A stretch of 64,000 bases of DNA from Deroplatys truncata. Taxonomy: Eukaryota > Arthropoda > Insecta > Mantodea > Mantidae. The stretch spans positions 101,599,488 to 101,663,487 of the forward strand of contig CM060984.1 in the NCBI GenBank assembly GCA_030765065.1, written 5' to 3'. Positions 1-11,584 of this stretch are shown piece after piece (within the stretch, counting starts at the first letter, position 1; every line of letters starts with the position of its first letter). The notes under the pieces are model-generated. The model saw only the letters and a program-made list of their open reading frames with translations, did not search any database and was not told the origin of the DNA. Position numbers and translations under genes: made by a program.

Positions 1-990
1 GTGTTTATCCATGTTTTGAGATATACCATTCAAAAAGAAACCTTTAAAGGTAAGCCTTGATGTCTTATAGAATTTATTTAAATTTATTATAAAAGAGAAA
101 AATTATAATAATTAGGGTTAAATAAGCATTAAATGCATGTATACACCGGACGCCTATTGACGTGCATTTTAACATGGACGTCATATAACATCCATATCCC
201 TGAAAGGGTTAAGCCTTGACCTCCTATGGCGAGAAAAAGCTCTGTCCAAAGGTCAACAGGGGGGGGGGGGGAAGAAAGCTTAAAAAATGTGTATTTTAAC
301 AATGTAATCATTGAAACGTTTCATATCACTGCTTTCACTCTGGCAATATCCATTGACACTAATTTCAAGAGCAGGCTTCTGATATATTCTATGATTGGAA
401 AAACAAACTGCAGGATGCTCATTGCTGTAATCAATGCTACTCTGCTGGCTTATGATGCTACACTCCCACGGCTGAATCCATTCTTACATGTTACACTCGT
501 GTTTTACTCATAGTTAGGCTTTTCTGCACTACTAAGGTCTGTTTGAAAATATGATTAAAACTTAGAGAGATGGTTAAATTACCTTATTAGTGTGTTTTGG
601 AGTAGATGTGGACTGTTACAGAAATGGTTTCATAAATAATCAGCAAAACATTAGTGTTTTAGATGTGCAGATCCTTGTCGTCACTTCGCAGTTGTTTTAT
701 TTTTACTGTTTTCCCCTTGTCATTTGCAGGGTTGGGAAATAACTCTCATCTACATATTTCAGATGACACGTTGAACATATGCTATAGTTCCAAGTTCGAC
801 CGCTAATTTGTCAGGTGCCAACTCTTGAAATTAGTGCTGTAATGCACAAGTTAAAATAAAGCATCACATTTTAACTTATTGTTAATACATCTTACTTTGC
901 TATAGTGTTGCCAACATCAGAAAGAACTGGTAAAATTCAGTAAATTCTCTTTAGCTATGAAAGAACAAAATGGAACTTGAACCAGGTGCT
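1..990. other. No gene seen; AT-rich sequence with a poly-G tract
   Basis: I see no recognisable coding or structural RNA in this stretch. The only distinctive item is a run of about 13 G around 250-262. Short open frames that cross it show no family resemblance. Confidence 0.6.
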
Positions 991-993
991 TTA

Positions 994-2738
994 GGGCGAT
1001 ATTCATAGTCGATTTTGGTCCGGCCCAACTGCTACTTCCGGTGGATTTACAGCGGACCATCAATTTTCTTATTCATAGACCGGGATTTGCGTTGGTCCAG
1101 GGATCAAACGCCTTGGCCAGGACCAAATTTTGGTCTACCTCAGAGGGGTGGATGAAAGGCAGACCATCTTTACAAAATGGATGACTTTGGAATAATGGGC
1201 TTGGCTGTTTGCGTAGAATTTGCGAAATGAGACGATGGAGTAAAACTATCTACCAAAATTAGACATAATTGGAAAGTATGGCGACCTAAACTTCAAAACA
1301 AAGTACGGTTTAGTAAAGCAATGGTTAGAAGGCTGATAAAATGGATTCATCCTAACCTATATCACAAATGACGATAACCGATGCTTGAATCTCAATTGAT
1401 ACGATGCTAATAGCACTTCCACATTATGCAAGAAGAGGGTATCAAGAAAACACTACTGACCTTAGTAAGCCACATTATAACTAATGACTCAAATGCTAAT
1501 GCTAGATTTACCTTTGTTAAACCGGAATTATTATGCACTTTACATAACATAACAGGATGTAACGCAAAGTTAAGAAATTCTGCTACAGTAAAGGTTTAAT
1601 TAGGATGCACTTAACGTAACGGGAATGATTCTTGATTGATTGTTCTTCTATTACTTCATGCTGCTGCTTCACACCGATTGGTTCTAATTGCCATGTCATA
1701 TTAAACTTGACGTAACAGGAAGGAAAAGTTTGACACTGCTAAATTTAGGAGGAGAGGAGTGTAGCAGTTGCAAGTGGGAAGCGACGGGGCGTAGCCGTGG
1801 GATCTGCGCATCTAAACTCGAATGAGAACAGGACACTACACAATCAACTCTACGTGTTAAAAAACTCTGATTCCATTTGTTTCTTAGCATTTCATACCTC
1901 CTACCCGTATACGGAATAATGTCCTGCTTGGGTTAAGTTCGAAATAATTTAGGCTTTGCTTACGTTTTCCCTCGAGGAGAGGAGGATTACAACTCCCGAA
2001 GGTTTATGATGTATTAGAATTTCCTCAGATAATTATTTCTGTATAATTACGATCACACAATATTTATTTGGTTAAGATCCAGAGTGAGATTTTAATAACA
2101 GCAAATGTTCCTTCCTATTTAAATACGATTTGATTCCGAAATTTTAAGCTTAAAGGTTAATATTCCAGCAAGTTAAATTCTTATTGAAATGATTAACAAT
2201 GCCATGAAACTGTGTGGATAAGAACGTTTCCAAAAAGGGAGGGGTGGCAATAGGTTAGAATCATGCACAAAACTGTCTATATATGTATTATCTCCCTCCA
2301 TACCTCCTCCTTTTTTTGCGTTTGCATTTGTCGAAACCGATTTGTTTTCAATAATATCCATCATTTTTTGTATTAAGAGAAACAGCCATTTTCCTCCTCC
2401 GACCATTTTAATGCACGCTTATAGGTTATGTCCATTTATTTTTTTTTTTCGCTTTGGGCGAGGAGTGAACACTGAACCAATGAAAAAACAGCCGTGAAGA
2501 GACCATAGAAAGTAAAAACTAGGGAGTAACAGTGGTTAGTTTACTACTCTATGGCAGTCGCGCACGCGCAGACCTACCTTTCTTCGTCGTGTAACATTTT
2601 CTCCTTGCTGATCCACGGCCTTTCTTGGTCCGAGGCTTTTTATCGTCTATGAATACCAAAACACTTGATCAGCCTTTGGTCCAGACCAAATGAGTCCAGA
2701 GATGGTCCAGACCAACGTCAACTCTATGAATACGGCCC
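994..2738. mobile_element. PIF/Harbinger-like DNA transposon, probably non-autonomous or decayed
   Basis: The element is bounded by TTA at 991-993 and TTA at 2739-2741, a 3-bp target duplication typical of PIF/Harbinger. The left end begins GGGCGATATTCATAG and the right end, read inward on the other strand, begins GGGCCGTATTCATAG. Each end carries the ATTCATAG motif twice (near 1001 and 1070 on the left, near 2650 and 2724 on the right), each associated with a TTGGTCC motif in the same relative orientation. These look like paired transposase-binding sites. No DDE nuclease or Myb-like protein can be read inside, because frames are short and broken. The superfamily call rests on the TTA duplication and the terminal style, not on protein. 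Confidence 0.6.
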
Positions 2739-2741
2739 TTA

Positions 2742-3213
2742 GGTATTTTCATGAATTTATGGCATATTTTGTCGCTTTTGTTCCACATTGCTATCAGACG
2801 TCATATCGCAAGCATCTCAACCGTAGCATCATGGGAACATTGGTTACGTTGTCTTTCTGCTGCCAACATTTGAAACCCCAACGTAGCTGAAAATACGGTT
2901 GACGGCCCTAAGCCGCAAGGCATAGCCAAGGGATTGAGGGCCCTCAGCCTCAAAGCGCAGCCAAAGGATGTTGTTTAAGAGAGGGGTGGAGCAATTGCAG
3001 CACGACAGGGCATAGCCGAAGGATCTGTGCATCTAGAACATGAATGATTCATGTTGGCAGCACTTCCTTGAAAAATTTGCCAAAATCTGCCAGAAAACAC
3101 TATATAACGGTCGCAAAAAAGGGAGGGCAGGTAGGCAATACATTACCACCACAGCAACATCACACCACCAAAACGTTTCTTATTACACAAGGCTTACTCT
3201 GAATATATATAAA
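2742..3213. other. Intergenic sequence with a short duplicated motif
   Basis: No gene is seen. The stretch 2970-3045 resembles 1740-1835 inside the Harbinger-like element: both contain a purine-rich GAG run, then GGGCRTAGCCG and GGATCTGYGCATCTA. The two are therefore copies of one small dispersed repeat. Confidence 0.4.
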
Positions 3214-3221
3214 AAAAATTG
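3214..3221. repeat. Left target-site duplication of the Merlin element
   Basis: AAAAATTG immediately precedes the GG terminus and is repeated exactly at 4703-4710. Confidence 0.85.
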
Positions 3222-3248
3222 GGATATTCTTTAGATTACGTCCCGCAA
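3222..3248 (+). repeat. Left terminal inverted repeat of the Merlin element
   Basis: This 27-bp repeat begins GGATATTCTTTAG and ends CCCGCAA. It matches the reverse complement of 4676-4702 at 25 of 27 positions. Confidence 0.9.
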
Positions 3249-3541
3249 GAATTCTGGCAAAGTCCGACACGGGATAGGCGTACGAGAGCTGCCGAAACCT
3301 CCCGAAGTTTCCGTGTAATTGCAGCGCTGCAAACATCGTTAGTTGTGAATGCATCTCCTACCAACTTCTGCACAATCACCCCAAGCATCTGTTTCGCAGA
3401 TGTTTGAAACTTCACATGTGCGCAACACATGTACTATTGTTAGAAATGAAGCAGTTTTACTGTTAAATCTGAAAATGGGTATCCTACCTGGCTCTTGGCA
3501 GTCAGTATATAAACTTACTAGGTGGAAGTTTCGTACGAGCA

Positions 3542-4471
3542 ATGACAAGGTTTATAAATTTTATTGACCTAGCACCTTTGTGCAACAATGAGCAAGAGTG
3601 TATGCAGTTTCTATACGACGAAAGCTTGCTTAGAACCCGAATGTTATGTCGGGAATGTGATGCCGTCCTACATCCCGTAACAAAACGTGGTCGAAAATTT
3701 CAAATATTTTCATGTAGGAGAGGACATGCAGAGCAGTTTTCAGAGTCCGTGGCAAAAGGCACGTGGTTCGAAAATTCAAGACTGCCACCTGCCCAAGTGC
3801 TGCTTCTTACTTACAGTTTCGCAAGTAAGTTATCTTACGAACAAACTGTAATTCAAAGTTCTCTCGGTGATAGTAACATAAGCCACGCAACAATAGCCGA
3901 TTGGTTTAGTTACTGCCGAGAGGTCTGTATCTCCTCAATGGACGACAAGTACGCCAACAGGGGTAAAATAGGCGGTGCCGGCCACGTCGTACAAATCGAC
4001 GAATGCAAGATCGGGAGAAGAAAATACCATCGCGGCCGTATCGTGGAAGGAAACTGGATCCTAGGGATGATTGACGTGGTCACTAATGAAGTGCGAATGA
4101 CAGTGTGTCCCAACAATAGAAGAGATGGTGCCACCCTCTTCGCATTAATTGAGGAACACGTGGAATTCGCCAGCACAATTCACACCGACTGTTGGGGCGG
4201 ATATAATGGATTAATGGCTGGGGGTTTTGCAGCGCACCTGACGGTGAACCACAGCGAGCATTTTGTGGACCCCGTAACGAATGTCCACACGAACAATATC
4301 GAGTCGCGATGGCGATCTCTCCGGCATCGCCTATCCAGGGGCGGCATCAGAAACGCGCAAATGGATGTCCATTTGTCAGAATACCTGTGGCGGCAAGACG
4401 TAAAAAACAGATTAGCAGACCCCTTCCAAGAACTGATGGAGGATATTCGAAAAGTTTATCCTGTTGTTTAG
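3542..4471 (+). CDS. Merlin transposase (IS1595/ISXO2-like DDE), 309 residues
   Basis: The product is predicted to cut and move the surrounding Merlin transposon by binding its 27-bp ends in the nucleus. Near the N-terminus C36-x2-C39 and C58-x3-H62 form a zinc-ribbon-like pattern. The catalytic region reads VQIDECK (D153), then IHTDCWGGY (D216) and NNIESRW (E254), giving a full D-D-E triad in the order and context of the ISXO2-like/Merlin family. A conserved HRGR-x-GNWILGMID stretch (residues 163-178) follows the first Asp. The length of about 300 residues is normal for the family. The frame is unbroken from ATG to TAG and needs no intron. I chose the first in-frame ATG that retains the whole N-terminal domain; no classical promoter is evident. 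What remains uncertain is only whether it is expressed. Confidence 0.93.
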   Translation: MTRFINFIDLAPLCNNEQECMQFLYDESLLRTRMLCRECDAVLHPVTKRGRKFQIFSCRRGHAEQFSESVAKGTWFENSRLPPAQVLLLTYSFASKLSYEQTVIQSSLGDSNISHATIADWFSYCREVCISSMDDKYANRGKIGGAGHVVQIDECKIGRRKYHRGRIVEGNWILGMIDVVTNEVRMTVCPNNRRDGATLFALIEEHVEFASTIHTDCWGGYNGLMAGGFAAHLTVNHSEHFVDPVTNVHTNNIESRWRSLRHRLSRGGIRNAQMDVHLSEYLWRQDVKNRLADPFQELMEDIRKVYPVV

Positions 4472-4675
4472 TGCATCAGCTCCAAACTGTAAATGAAACT
4501 TTGGATTAGATATTAGTTTTAGATCAGGACAAAACTTTGGATTAGATTAGATACTAGGCAACAAAAACTAGTGTGATTGCAGGAGCAATGTTGGTAGCAA
4601 TGAAGATTGTCTGCTACTCATCTCAGCGCATGCGCAGTAAGTACCTTTGGACTTTGATTTTTATACGGGAAAAAG

Positions 4676-4702
4676 TTGCGGGACGTAATCTAAAGAAGAG
4701 CC
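4676..4702 (-). repeat. Right terminal inverted repeat of the Merlin element
   Basis: Read on the minus strand it begins GGCTCTTCTTTAG and continues as the left repeat. It is followed directly by AAAAATTG at 4703-4710. Confidence 0.9.
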
Positions 4703-4710
4703 AAAAATTG

Positions 4711-5985
4711 ATTTCTAAAACAACTCAATTTTGCCAATAATCCAATACTGCAGTAAGGCCATTATTCTGTATGTGGGTAGTGAGAGCACTTTTGTGAACA
4801 CGTAACACATGCATCATTTTATTGTAGGTAAAAGGGGCTGCAGCAGGCTGGAGATACATTTTAAATTGGGTCGCTATACAATGGCTTTGAAATTATGTGC
4901 TCATTACATCTTAAAAGCATTTGGTATTTTGGTTACATTAGGCATGTGCGCCTAATAGTAAAGATGTTGAAAATTTACGGCTTTAGGAATGGAAATGTGT
5001 AGGAGAATCAAATGGCATACAAGCAGTGTTTGAATTATTTAATCAGCACTTTTTGTGGTATGGAGGTACCTGCTCTAAGATTGGCTCCCCCATATGTGTA
5101 ACCCTTTTCGACATAGAAAGGCAAACTTCACTCTAATGAATGCCCAATCCTATCTTTGATTGCAATCTCGCCTTTATAAATACATGCACATATAACCTAG
5201 CTTTTTACCCTATGTACTAAAATGATACACAATCACCATCCAACCCTCAATATATCTATTTCAGAGAAGTATGGGGAGAAACACTACAGCCTTTTCTTTT
5301 TTAAACAATTTTTTTCTCTTTTTTAATTTAACCAAAATGTTCTCAACGCCATGTGTTTGTAACATGCCACCTATCTGTCTTACCTTTCTGCCAAATACTT
5401 GCACGGATTGGATAGGCTCCTTCGCCGGCTGAAACCCAACAAAAGAAGAACATTAATAACATAAATATTCTATACATTTATTCAATAACTTATTTAAGTT
5501 TACATGCGTTATTTAATTTACCTTCTGCATTTTGAGGCCTCTAATGAAGAAAAGGAAGTTCTCCAAAATTCGTCACATCCGGAATTAGTTGAATATTACG
5601 TTTCCAGATGCCACTAGTTTACAATCGTTTAATCAATTCAAAACCTAGGTTAACAATTTTTAAATTAGGACTATAAACAAGGCATAATTGGTAGAGTCGT
5701 TTAAAAATACATTTTGTATAATCTTTTAGTAGATTTATTACATATCGAGGTAACTTTCGAGTATGGCTTTTCAAGTATGTGCATAAAAAGATGCTCATCT
5801 CTACAAATATAGCATAAATTCATTCGAATTAGATTAAATAATACAAAATTCAAATAAACAAACTTATTAGTCAAAACGCGGGGAGTGACGTGAATTTGCC
5901 ATACTTCTTATTATATGAATATAATAGTTAAACGACTAGTTTTCAAATTGCAGAGCAGTGCCATCTATCAACAGTTCTACGCAAG
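4711..5985. other. No gene seen
   Basis: AT-rich sequence without long open frames, recognisable repeats or RNA structures. Confidence 0.5.
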
Positions 5986-5989
5986 CTTT

Positions 5990-6240
5990 CTGCTCTTGCC
6001 ACCAGGAGCTCTGTTGGCCGGGCAATTTTCACAACACAACAATGTGTCACACTGTCACGCTCGCACTGACACAGTCGCTAATCAGCGCGCGTACTTGAAA
6101 GTGCTGTATATATGCAGTTCATGTAAGTGCCGGCAGCGTGTCTATCGTGTGGTAATAAACGCAACACAACGAAAAGAAAATTGGGGGATAGAGTGTGATC
6201 TGAAGTGCGTGAGTGTGAAGTGATAAAATAGTAAGTGTTC
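5990..6240 (+). promoter_or_regulatory. Promoter-like or LTR-like segment (tentative)
   Basis: A locally GC- and CpG-richer block contains a good TATA motif (TATATAT around 6107-6113). An AATAAA signal follows at about 6154-6159, and a donor-like AGTAAGTG lies near 6230. This could be a promoter with a short non-coding first exon. The TATA signal followed closely by AATAAA is also how the U3/R part of a retrotransposon LTR looks. I found no second LTR copy in the window and no coding sequence downstream, so neither reading is established. Confidence 0.25.
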
Positions 6241-7118
6241 CAACAGATACCTGTAATATATACCGTTTATTTAAGTTTCTAAACTTTGAAAACTGAAAAT
6301 AATATTTAAGACACCAGTAATTTTCAACGCATGGACTCTTAAGGTAAGAAAAGAATTTTAATATCTTGTTATAAGAAGTAACCTTATTTTCTTGTTTAGT
6401 ACATTTTTTGTAAATCCAAACGAGTTTGATTGCTATTGAAGTAAGCTAGATGGACAGCAAGAGGAAAGTTGAGAACAAAAACATTTACGAATGTTTAATG
6501 TTTACAATTCTTATGAAATGCAATTCTTACTAAATATTTATCAACTGAATACTTTTTTTGTTTGTTCAACTATAGCGTTTGTGGTTTTCCGCGTTTAAGA
6601 AAACTAACGTTTTTCTCCAAGAATAGTTCAGATGCAGACCTAAAAATCAAAATTTGGGAACGCTGCAGCTGCACTGCGAAGGACTTAATTGTATTACTTG
6701 TTTTCAGTGATTAAGCTAATTTTGGAGTAATTTTTAAACACGTTCAAATTGGATCTAAAGCCACTGAATCATATAAGACAGTTTTGTTTTCAAACTTTGC
6801 TAGAATAAAATTTTGAAAACATAACATTACTCTAAGCAGAGATTACACTATTAATGGAGGTGGTGATACTGAATGATAGAATTAAAACAAACGAAAAACT
6901 GGTGGCAATTCCGGATACAATGCAGTGCAATATAATACACATACACTATTGTTAAATTTCAGGTGCGTTACTTTTTTTTTTAAGAAGGTTCTGCACATAA
7001 AGTGCCTACTCTGGATTACAATCATTTAAAATGTGTCGATAAATTTTCTTAAAACTCTTATACTTTATATCTACGTTATGAAAGCTGTGGTTGGGAACTA
7101 ATCGGTGTTTATTTATTT
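6241..7118. other. No gene seen
   Basis: AT-rich sequence with only short, unrelated open frames. Confidence 0.5.
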
Positions 7119-7357
7119 ATCTATAGTTTAACATCCGTTAACCGGGTAGATCATATCGGACGATGTATCAATGAAATGGGAATGAGCCCGGTATCCGTAG
7201 AGCTTAAAGTTACTCAATATTCATCTTCTCAGGATATGGGAAAACTGAGGAAAACAAGCCTTAAACGGGTAACTCACTCTAACCGAGATTCGAACTCGCG
7301 ACCTCATGAATGTGAGGTACACTCGCCATCCCCAAACACAGAGGCGGGCAAACAATC
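7119..7357 (-). mobile_element. SINE A, copy 1
   Basis: Read on the minus strand this has a tRNA-like B-box (GAGTTCGAATCTC) near its start, then GGGTAACT, TTTAAGCTCTA and a 3' block ending CCGATATGAYC-tacc-GGTTAA. The same order occurs in five other copies in the window (7925, 8815, 12955, 34295, 53505). It is a tRNA-derived, non-coding retroposon; the short frames through it are not genes. Confidence 0.7.
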
Positions 7358-7924
7358 CTAAATTGTTGGAGATATAAACTATAATTATTTTATACACATT
7401 TCAAGAATATTTTAAGGTTTAGACAAATCTAGTTCGCACTCTTATGACAATTTCAGCTGTTCGGAGGCTCGCCATATAAACAACCCTTAATTTTATACCG
7501 ATTTCAAACAAATTTGAAATGTGTCGACAAAATTTATACAAACTCAATTGTGACTCCTAATTTCAACGTTTCATGAATTGTTTCATGCTTACGAGGATAC
7601 GGACACAACGATTATGAGTTTTCTGTAGTAGGAGTCATATTAAAATGAGCCATGTTAGGTACTGCATTAGTAACACAATTATGTTGTAAATATGTAGAAT
7701 GGCGGACAGAAGTAACTCTGGTGAATATAATGTGAGTTAAATTAGTTTAAAAACATCCCTAGGGAATCAAGGCTTGAAAAATCTGAATTGGAAGCTCACA
7801 AATCAGGCTTTCGGAACAATTATTGAGCCAAACCAAGCGGATGTATGATCGAGAAATTTATAAAAGCGAAATTAAATTACCTTCGGGAAAACAGTTCTAT
7901 TCGGAAAAAATAATTTCGATACGC
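7358..7924. other. No gene seen
   Basis: AT-rich filler between two SINE A copies; no recognisable features. Confidence 0.5.
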
Positions 7925-8145
7925 CCGCCTCCGTGATGAAGCAGTTTCATATTCCGGAGGATACAAGTTCAAACCTCGGTTGAAGTTCCCATACGGTTTA
8001 CTCCGAAATTTGTGCCTTGTGAGAAGATAATCAGGTACAATAAACTCTTAAGCTCTACGGATACGTCCCGGTTCATTTGTGTACTCAGTTTATTTGATTC
8101 ATTGACCGTTCGGTATGACTTAAAAGACATTAATGATGATGTTAA
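7925..8145 (+). mobile_element. SINE A, copy 2 (diverged)
   Basis: It shows the family order: a B-box-like GTTCAAACCTC, TTAAGCTCTACGGATAC, GTTCATTTG and then CGGTATGACTTAAAAGACATTAA. A 104-residue frame starting at 8012 runs from this SINE into flanking sequence and is not supported as a gene. Confidence 0.55.
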
Positions 8146-8360
8146 ATATGGACAAGTCATTTTGGTCTTTAATTTTATTGTAAAAGATAATGAAGCAGAG
8201 ATGATGGATATAAAACAGATGAACAAGGAGGAGGAAAGTAACATACCACAGGCATCTACGAAGTTTGTACATAGGGGTTGCAGTAAAACGTATAATAAAA
8301 GAAAGCCTGAATTAGTTATAGACTGAGCTATATTATGTAAGTAATTTACACGAAATAACC

Positions 8361-8361
<1 letters not shown>

Positions 8362-8411
<50 letters not shown>
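8362..8411. repeat. (TG)n microsatellite
   Basis: An uninterrupted TG array of about 50 bp, followed by CGCGCGCG-type alternating sequence to about 8424. Confidence 0.95.
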
Positions 8412-8412
<1 letters not shown>

Positions 8413-8424
8413 CCGCGCGCGTGT

Positions 8425-8814
8425 GTATATCCATGCCTTGTATAACGTAACCCTTATCTTGAGAAATTCAAAGTTATCAAAAGTGTTTTAAAAAAATTTA
8501 AGAACGTATTTATTAAAAAGATGAGGAAAATACCGGAAAGACACGTGGCTACTTTTCAAAACTTCCTTGCCAGAGGTGGCCCATTATTTATTTTCGAGTA
8601 TCTTACCTAATGTTTATGGTTAGCAATAATGCCAGTAGAGCTGATCGTTTTCCCATAACATAATTAGCTTAACGAATGTCTGCTGAAGTTATTTCGACAT
8701 CAAAGGTAAGAAACAAGTTTTGCCGCGAATCTATGGATTTGTGCAATTGAAACAAAAGTAGAATCTCCCCAAATAAGTACAGAACTATATTGTTTTATAC
8801 ACAATAAAATACTC
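8425..8814. other. No gene seen
   Basis: Unremarkable AT-rich sequence. Confidence 0.5.
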
Positions 8815-9045
8815 GCCCCGCCCCTGTGGTGCAAGGGTGTGTCTGCCTCACAATCAAGAGATCCCGAGTGCGAAGCTCGGTTAGGGTAACTCGGATAAGG
8901 TTTCCTCTGAGAGGTTTATCTGAGAAAGTGAATGTCCGGTAATTTTAAGCTCTATGAGCCCGGGCTCATTTGAACATCATTTCACGCATTTTATTCATCG
9001 TCCGATATGACCTACGAGGTTAAAGGACGTTAAAAAATAATACTT
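8815..9045 (+). mobile_element. SINE A, copy 3 (best preserved head)
   Basis: The head reads like a tRNA: GTGGTGCAAGGG-type A-box, then a B-box-like GCGAAGCTCGG. The body follows with GGGTAACTCGG, TTTAAGCTCTATGAGCCCGGGCTCATTTGAA and the tail CGTCCGATATGACCTACGAGG. It is the clearest copy for defining the family. Confidence 0.75.
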
Positions 9046-9122
9046 CGTGACAATTTTCCGAAACTATTTGACAAGAATGCGCACGCGCACACTCACATAA
9101 ACGCAATTTGCCACGCAGATGA

Positions 9123-9123
<1 letters not shown>

Positions 9124-9211
<88 letters not shown>
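9124..9211. repeat. (ATT)n microsatellite
   Basis: A perfect ATT trinucleotide array of about 88 bp. It lies some 80 bp beyond the SINE A tail and may have grown from an A-rich SINE tail. Confidence 0.95.
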
Positions 9212-9212
<1 letters not shown>

Positions 9213-9710
9213 TCCTGCTTGCTAGATGATGAGAAAACGCCGTGTAACATTAGTGAAATCGTATGGGAAAGCATTGACTTTTCAGATACCTTTACTACTG
9301 CCTATTGTTAAGTAACATTTCTGCAGATAGAATTTCAGGCTTTGCGCTGCTAAAATTAAAAGGGCTGCATATTCTAAAATTATTATCAGTGCAGTAATCC
9401 TGGCCGGCCTATCAGTGAATTAAAATGTTCAGTGGTCTTTTTTGTTATAAAACTTATTTCATTAGCTGGGAAATTAAGTGATATTATATCAAACGAATTC
9501 CCTTGGTCAACCGACTACTACGAGCAAATCATTGAAAAATATTCACAGGAATTACCATGATCAGCAGAATTATAATTTCAACACATAAAACTTATAATAG
9601 GCAATATTACATGAGATTTTGAGATTATCGAATAATCGAGTGCTCAGCAAGAGAGCTCAAAACCTCGATTATGCCCTCTTCAGAATAAAATCAGTATGAA
9701 TAATATTATG

Positions 9711-9712
<2 letters not shown>
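9212..9712. other. No gene seen
   Basis: AT-rich sequence without recognisable content. Confidence 0.5.

Positions 9713-9752
<40 letters not shown>
9713..9752. repeat. (AT)n microsatellite
   Basis: A pure AT array of about 40 bp directly before SINE B copy 1. Confidence 0.95.
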
Positions 9753-9755
<3 letters not shown>

Positions 9756-9762
9756 GAAATCA

Positions 9763-10022
9763 AGTGCTAACGGTGTCGTCCTCCGAGGTCGCGGTTTCAA
9801 ACCCGGCGGACGGCGATGAATTTTTTCGGGCGTAAAAATCCTTAGTATGGCTTCCTTCGGAAGGGAAGTAAAGCTGGTGGTCCCGTGTCGTAGATTTACG
9901 GCACGTAAAAGAACCTGGAGCATAATAAAGAGGCCTCTGGGCAAAATTTCCGGTCTTTCACGCCCAATATAGAATGGGACGCTGAGAACCACATCAGTTA
10001 AGAGCGTCCATAAATAAAACAA
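9763..10022 (+). mobile_element. SINE B, copy 1
   Basis: A tRNA-like head with a B-box (GGTTTCAAACCCGGCGGA) is followed by the family's conserved body: TTCGGGCGTAAAAATCC, GGTGGTCCCGTGTCGTAG, ATTTACGGCACGTAAAAG, GAGGCCTCTGGGC and a 3' AATAAAA. The same blocks recur at 32029, 33610, 38797 and 49590. Confidence 0.8.
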
Positions 10023-11584
10023 TTTAAGTTGTGGTGTCTAAAATCAAATTCCCTTGATATATCGCGGTGTATTGCACCTAAATAAGTGTCGTTAGTATCA
10101 AATGTTCATTATGAAACAATGGCTAACCTTAAATGCAAATTTAAAATGTTACATTAACTCAATAAAAATGCGACATCTCTGGAAGAATAGAATTTAACTT
10201 TATAAGAAATTAATTAAACTCATGATGCTTAACCCAATCTTAAAGCTGTAAATTTGCTTTAAATCTCCAGCAATCGGAAAATATGACGCGGAGTGGAGAC
10301 ATTGATGGATGACAATCACTTCCTTCTGTTGAAATAACTACCCTATAAAAAAGTCGCGATTTATATTAATTTCTATTCGCACACAGCGTGCTTACATCAT
10401 ATAAATGTAATCATCATTGTCACGCAGTTCAACATCCTTAATTGGGATGATAATCTTTCTCGTCCGTTCTACTGTTTACATCTCACCATGTTTCCTAACC
10501 TAAAAAGCAGTAAACAATAATGACGGGACAGATTTACTGTGAGCTGTGAGAACGCATTTTATTACAAATTAAATCGCACGCTCTGTTGTTTTTGCTGGGT
10601 CACCACAGCCTACACTAATCATTAAAACAGAAATCCCAGGCCGACAATGTAATGATCTTCCCACTCCAGTTCTTATCTGAAGAACCATAAAACCTCTGCC
10701 GTTAATTGACATCGTTGAGGAGGTAGCTTGCCAACACAAGTTGCCTTAATGCGAACCTTAATCTTATTTATGGAATCTTCAGCGTCTTGTTTTCTAGTCC
10801 AGAAGGCTGTGATGAATTTCCATGGCCTGCGGAAGTTCTGGAGCTCGCTTCAGTCTCGTAATTCTTCAGCACTGATCGTATTTTGATGCGATGTCCACCC
10901 ATAAGTGCTGTTAAACAGGGTGTTTATGCTCGTGTAAAGACCTACATGACCGGGTTTGCGTCTGAGGGGGCGACAAATAAGCGACTTTGGATATTCTATA
11001 GTAATAAATACACCGACAACGATCTGCAAAATCGTTTATTGAAAAAATGCAATAATTTACGACGCTATACTGTATAATATATAAAACAATGTTCGTTTAT
11101 CGTTAAGACTTATTCGTAAACACTGGTATATGTAATAAATTTAGTGTATGCTAAGATAAAGGTTAATCTTTTATTCGATTTATTTATACTGATCCATCCT
11201 GTATCAACATTTTTTATATTGTCTTCAGTGGTTTCTGTAACGAGGCGCTTATGGCTTTAGAACTGCTGGTAGGACATCGGAGATGAGAGGTCAAATCAGT
11301 ATCTGCTGGTCCTCAAGCACCTGTATTGTACAGACAAGCCTCTGGTGCGTTCGAGTACCTACTTCAGTGCGAGCAGTCAACCGTTATTCAACTTTTTTTC
11401 AAAACGCAATGTTTTCTGTAAACTAAGATGAACAGTTACTTGACTAAATTTCACGGCTGTTAAAACAAATGTACGAAGTAAAATATCATTCTTTCAAAGC
11501 TATGCACTCTTCTCCAAGCAAGGGCTTGACCCTGCACATATCTTGCCGTTTTAAATAGCCGCTTTTCAATATGTTTAATTGCCT
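10023..11584. other. No gene seen
   Basis: A long AT-rich stretch. Short frames such as the one at 10883-11077 match no family I recognise. Confidence 0.45.

Larger units (their letters stand above)
3222..4702 (+). mobile_element. Complete Merlin-type DNA transposon
   Basis: The 1,481-bp element has 27-bp terminal inverted repeats at 3222-3248 and 4676-4702. They start GG and differ at only two positions (the third and fifth bases); the shared core is TTCTTTAGATTACGTCC. It is flanked by a perfect 8-bp direct repeat, AAAAATTG, at 3214-3221 and 4703-4710. An 8-bp duplication and GG ends are hallmarks of Merlin elements. A single intact transposase frame (3542-4471) occupies most of the interior, with about 290 bp of leader and 200 bp of trailer. 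Nearly identical ends, a perfect duplication and an unbroken frame together suggest a young and possibly still mobile copy. Confidence 0.93.

Noticed and set aside
8012-8326. 104-residue gene
   Set aside because: Its first half is SINE A copy 2 and its second half has no resemblance to a known protein.
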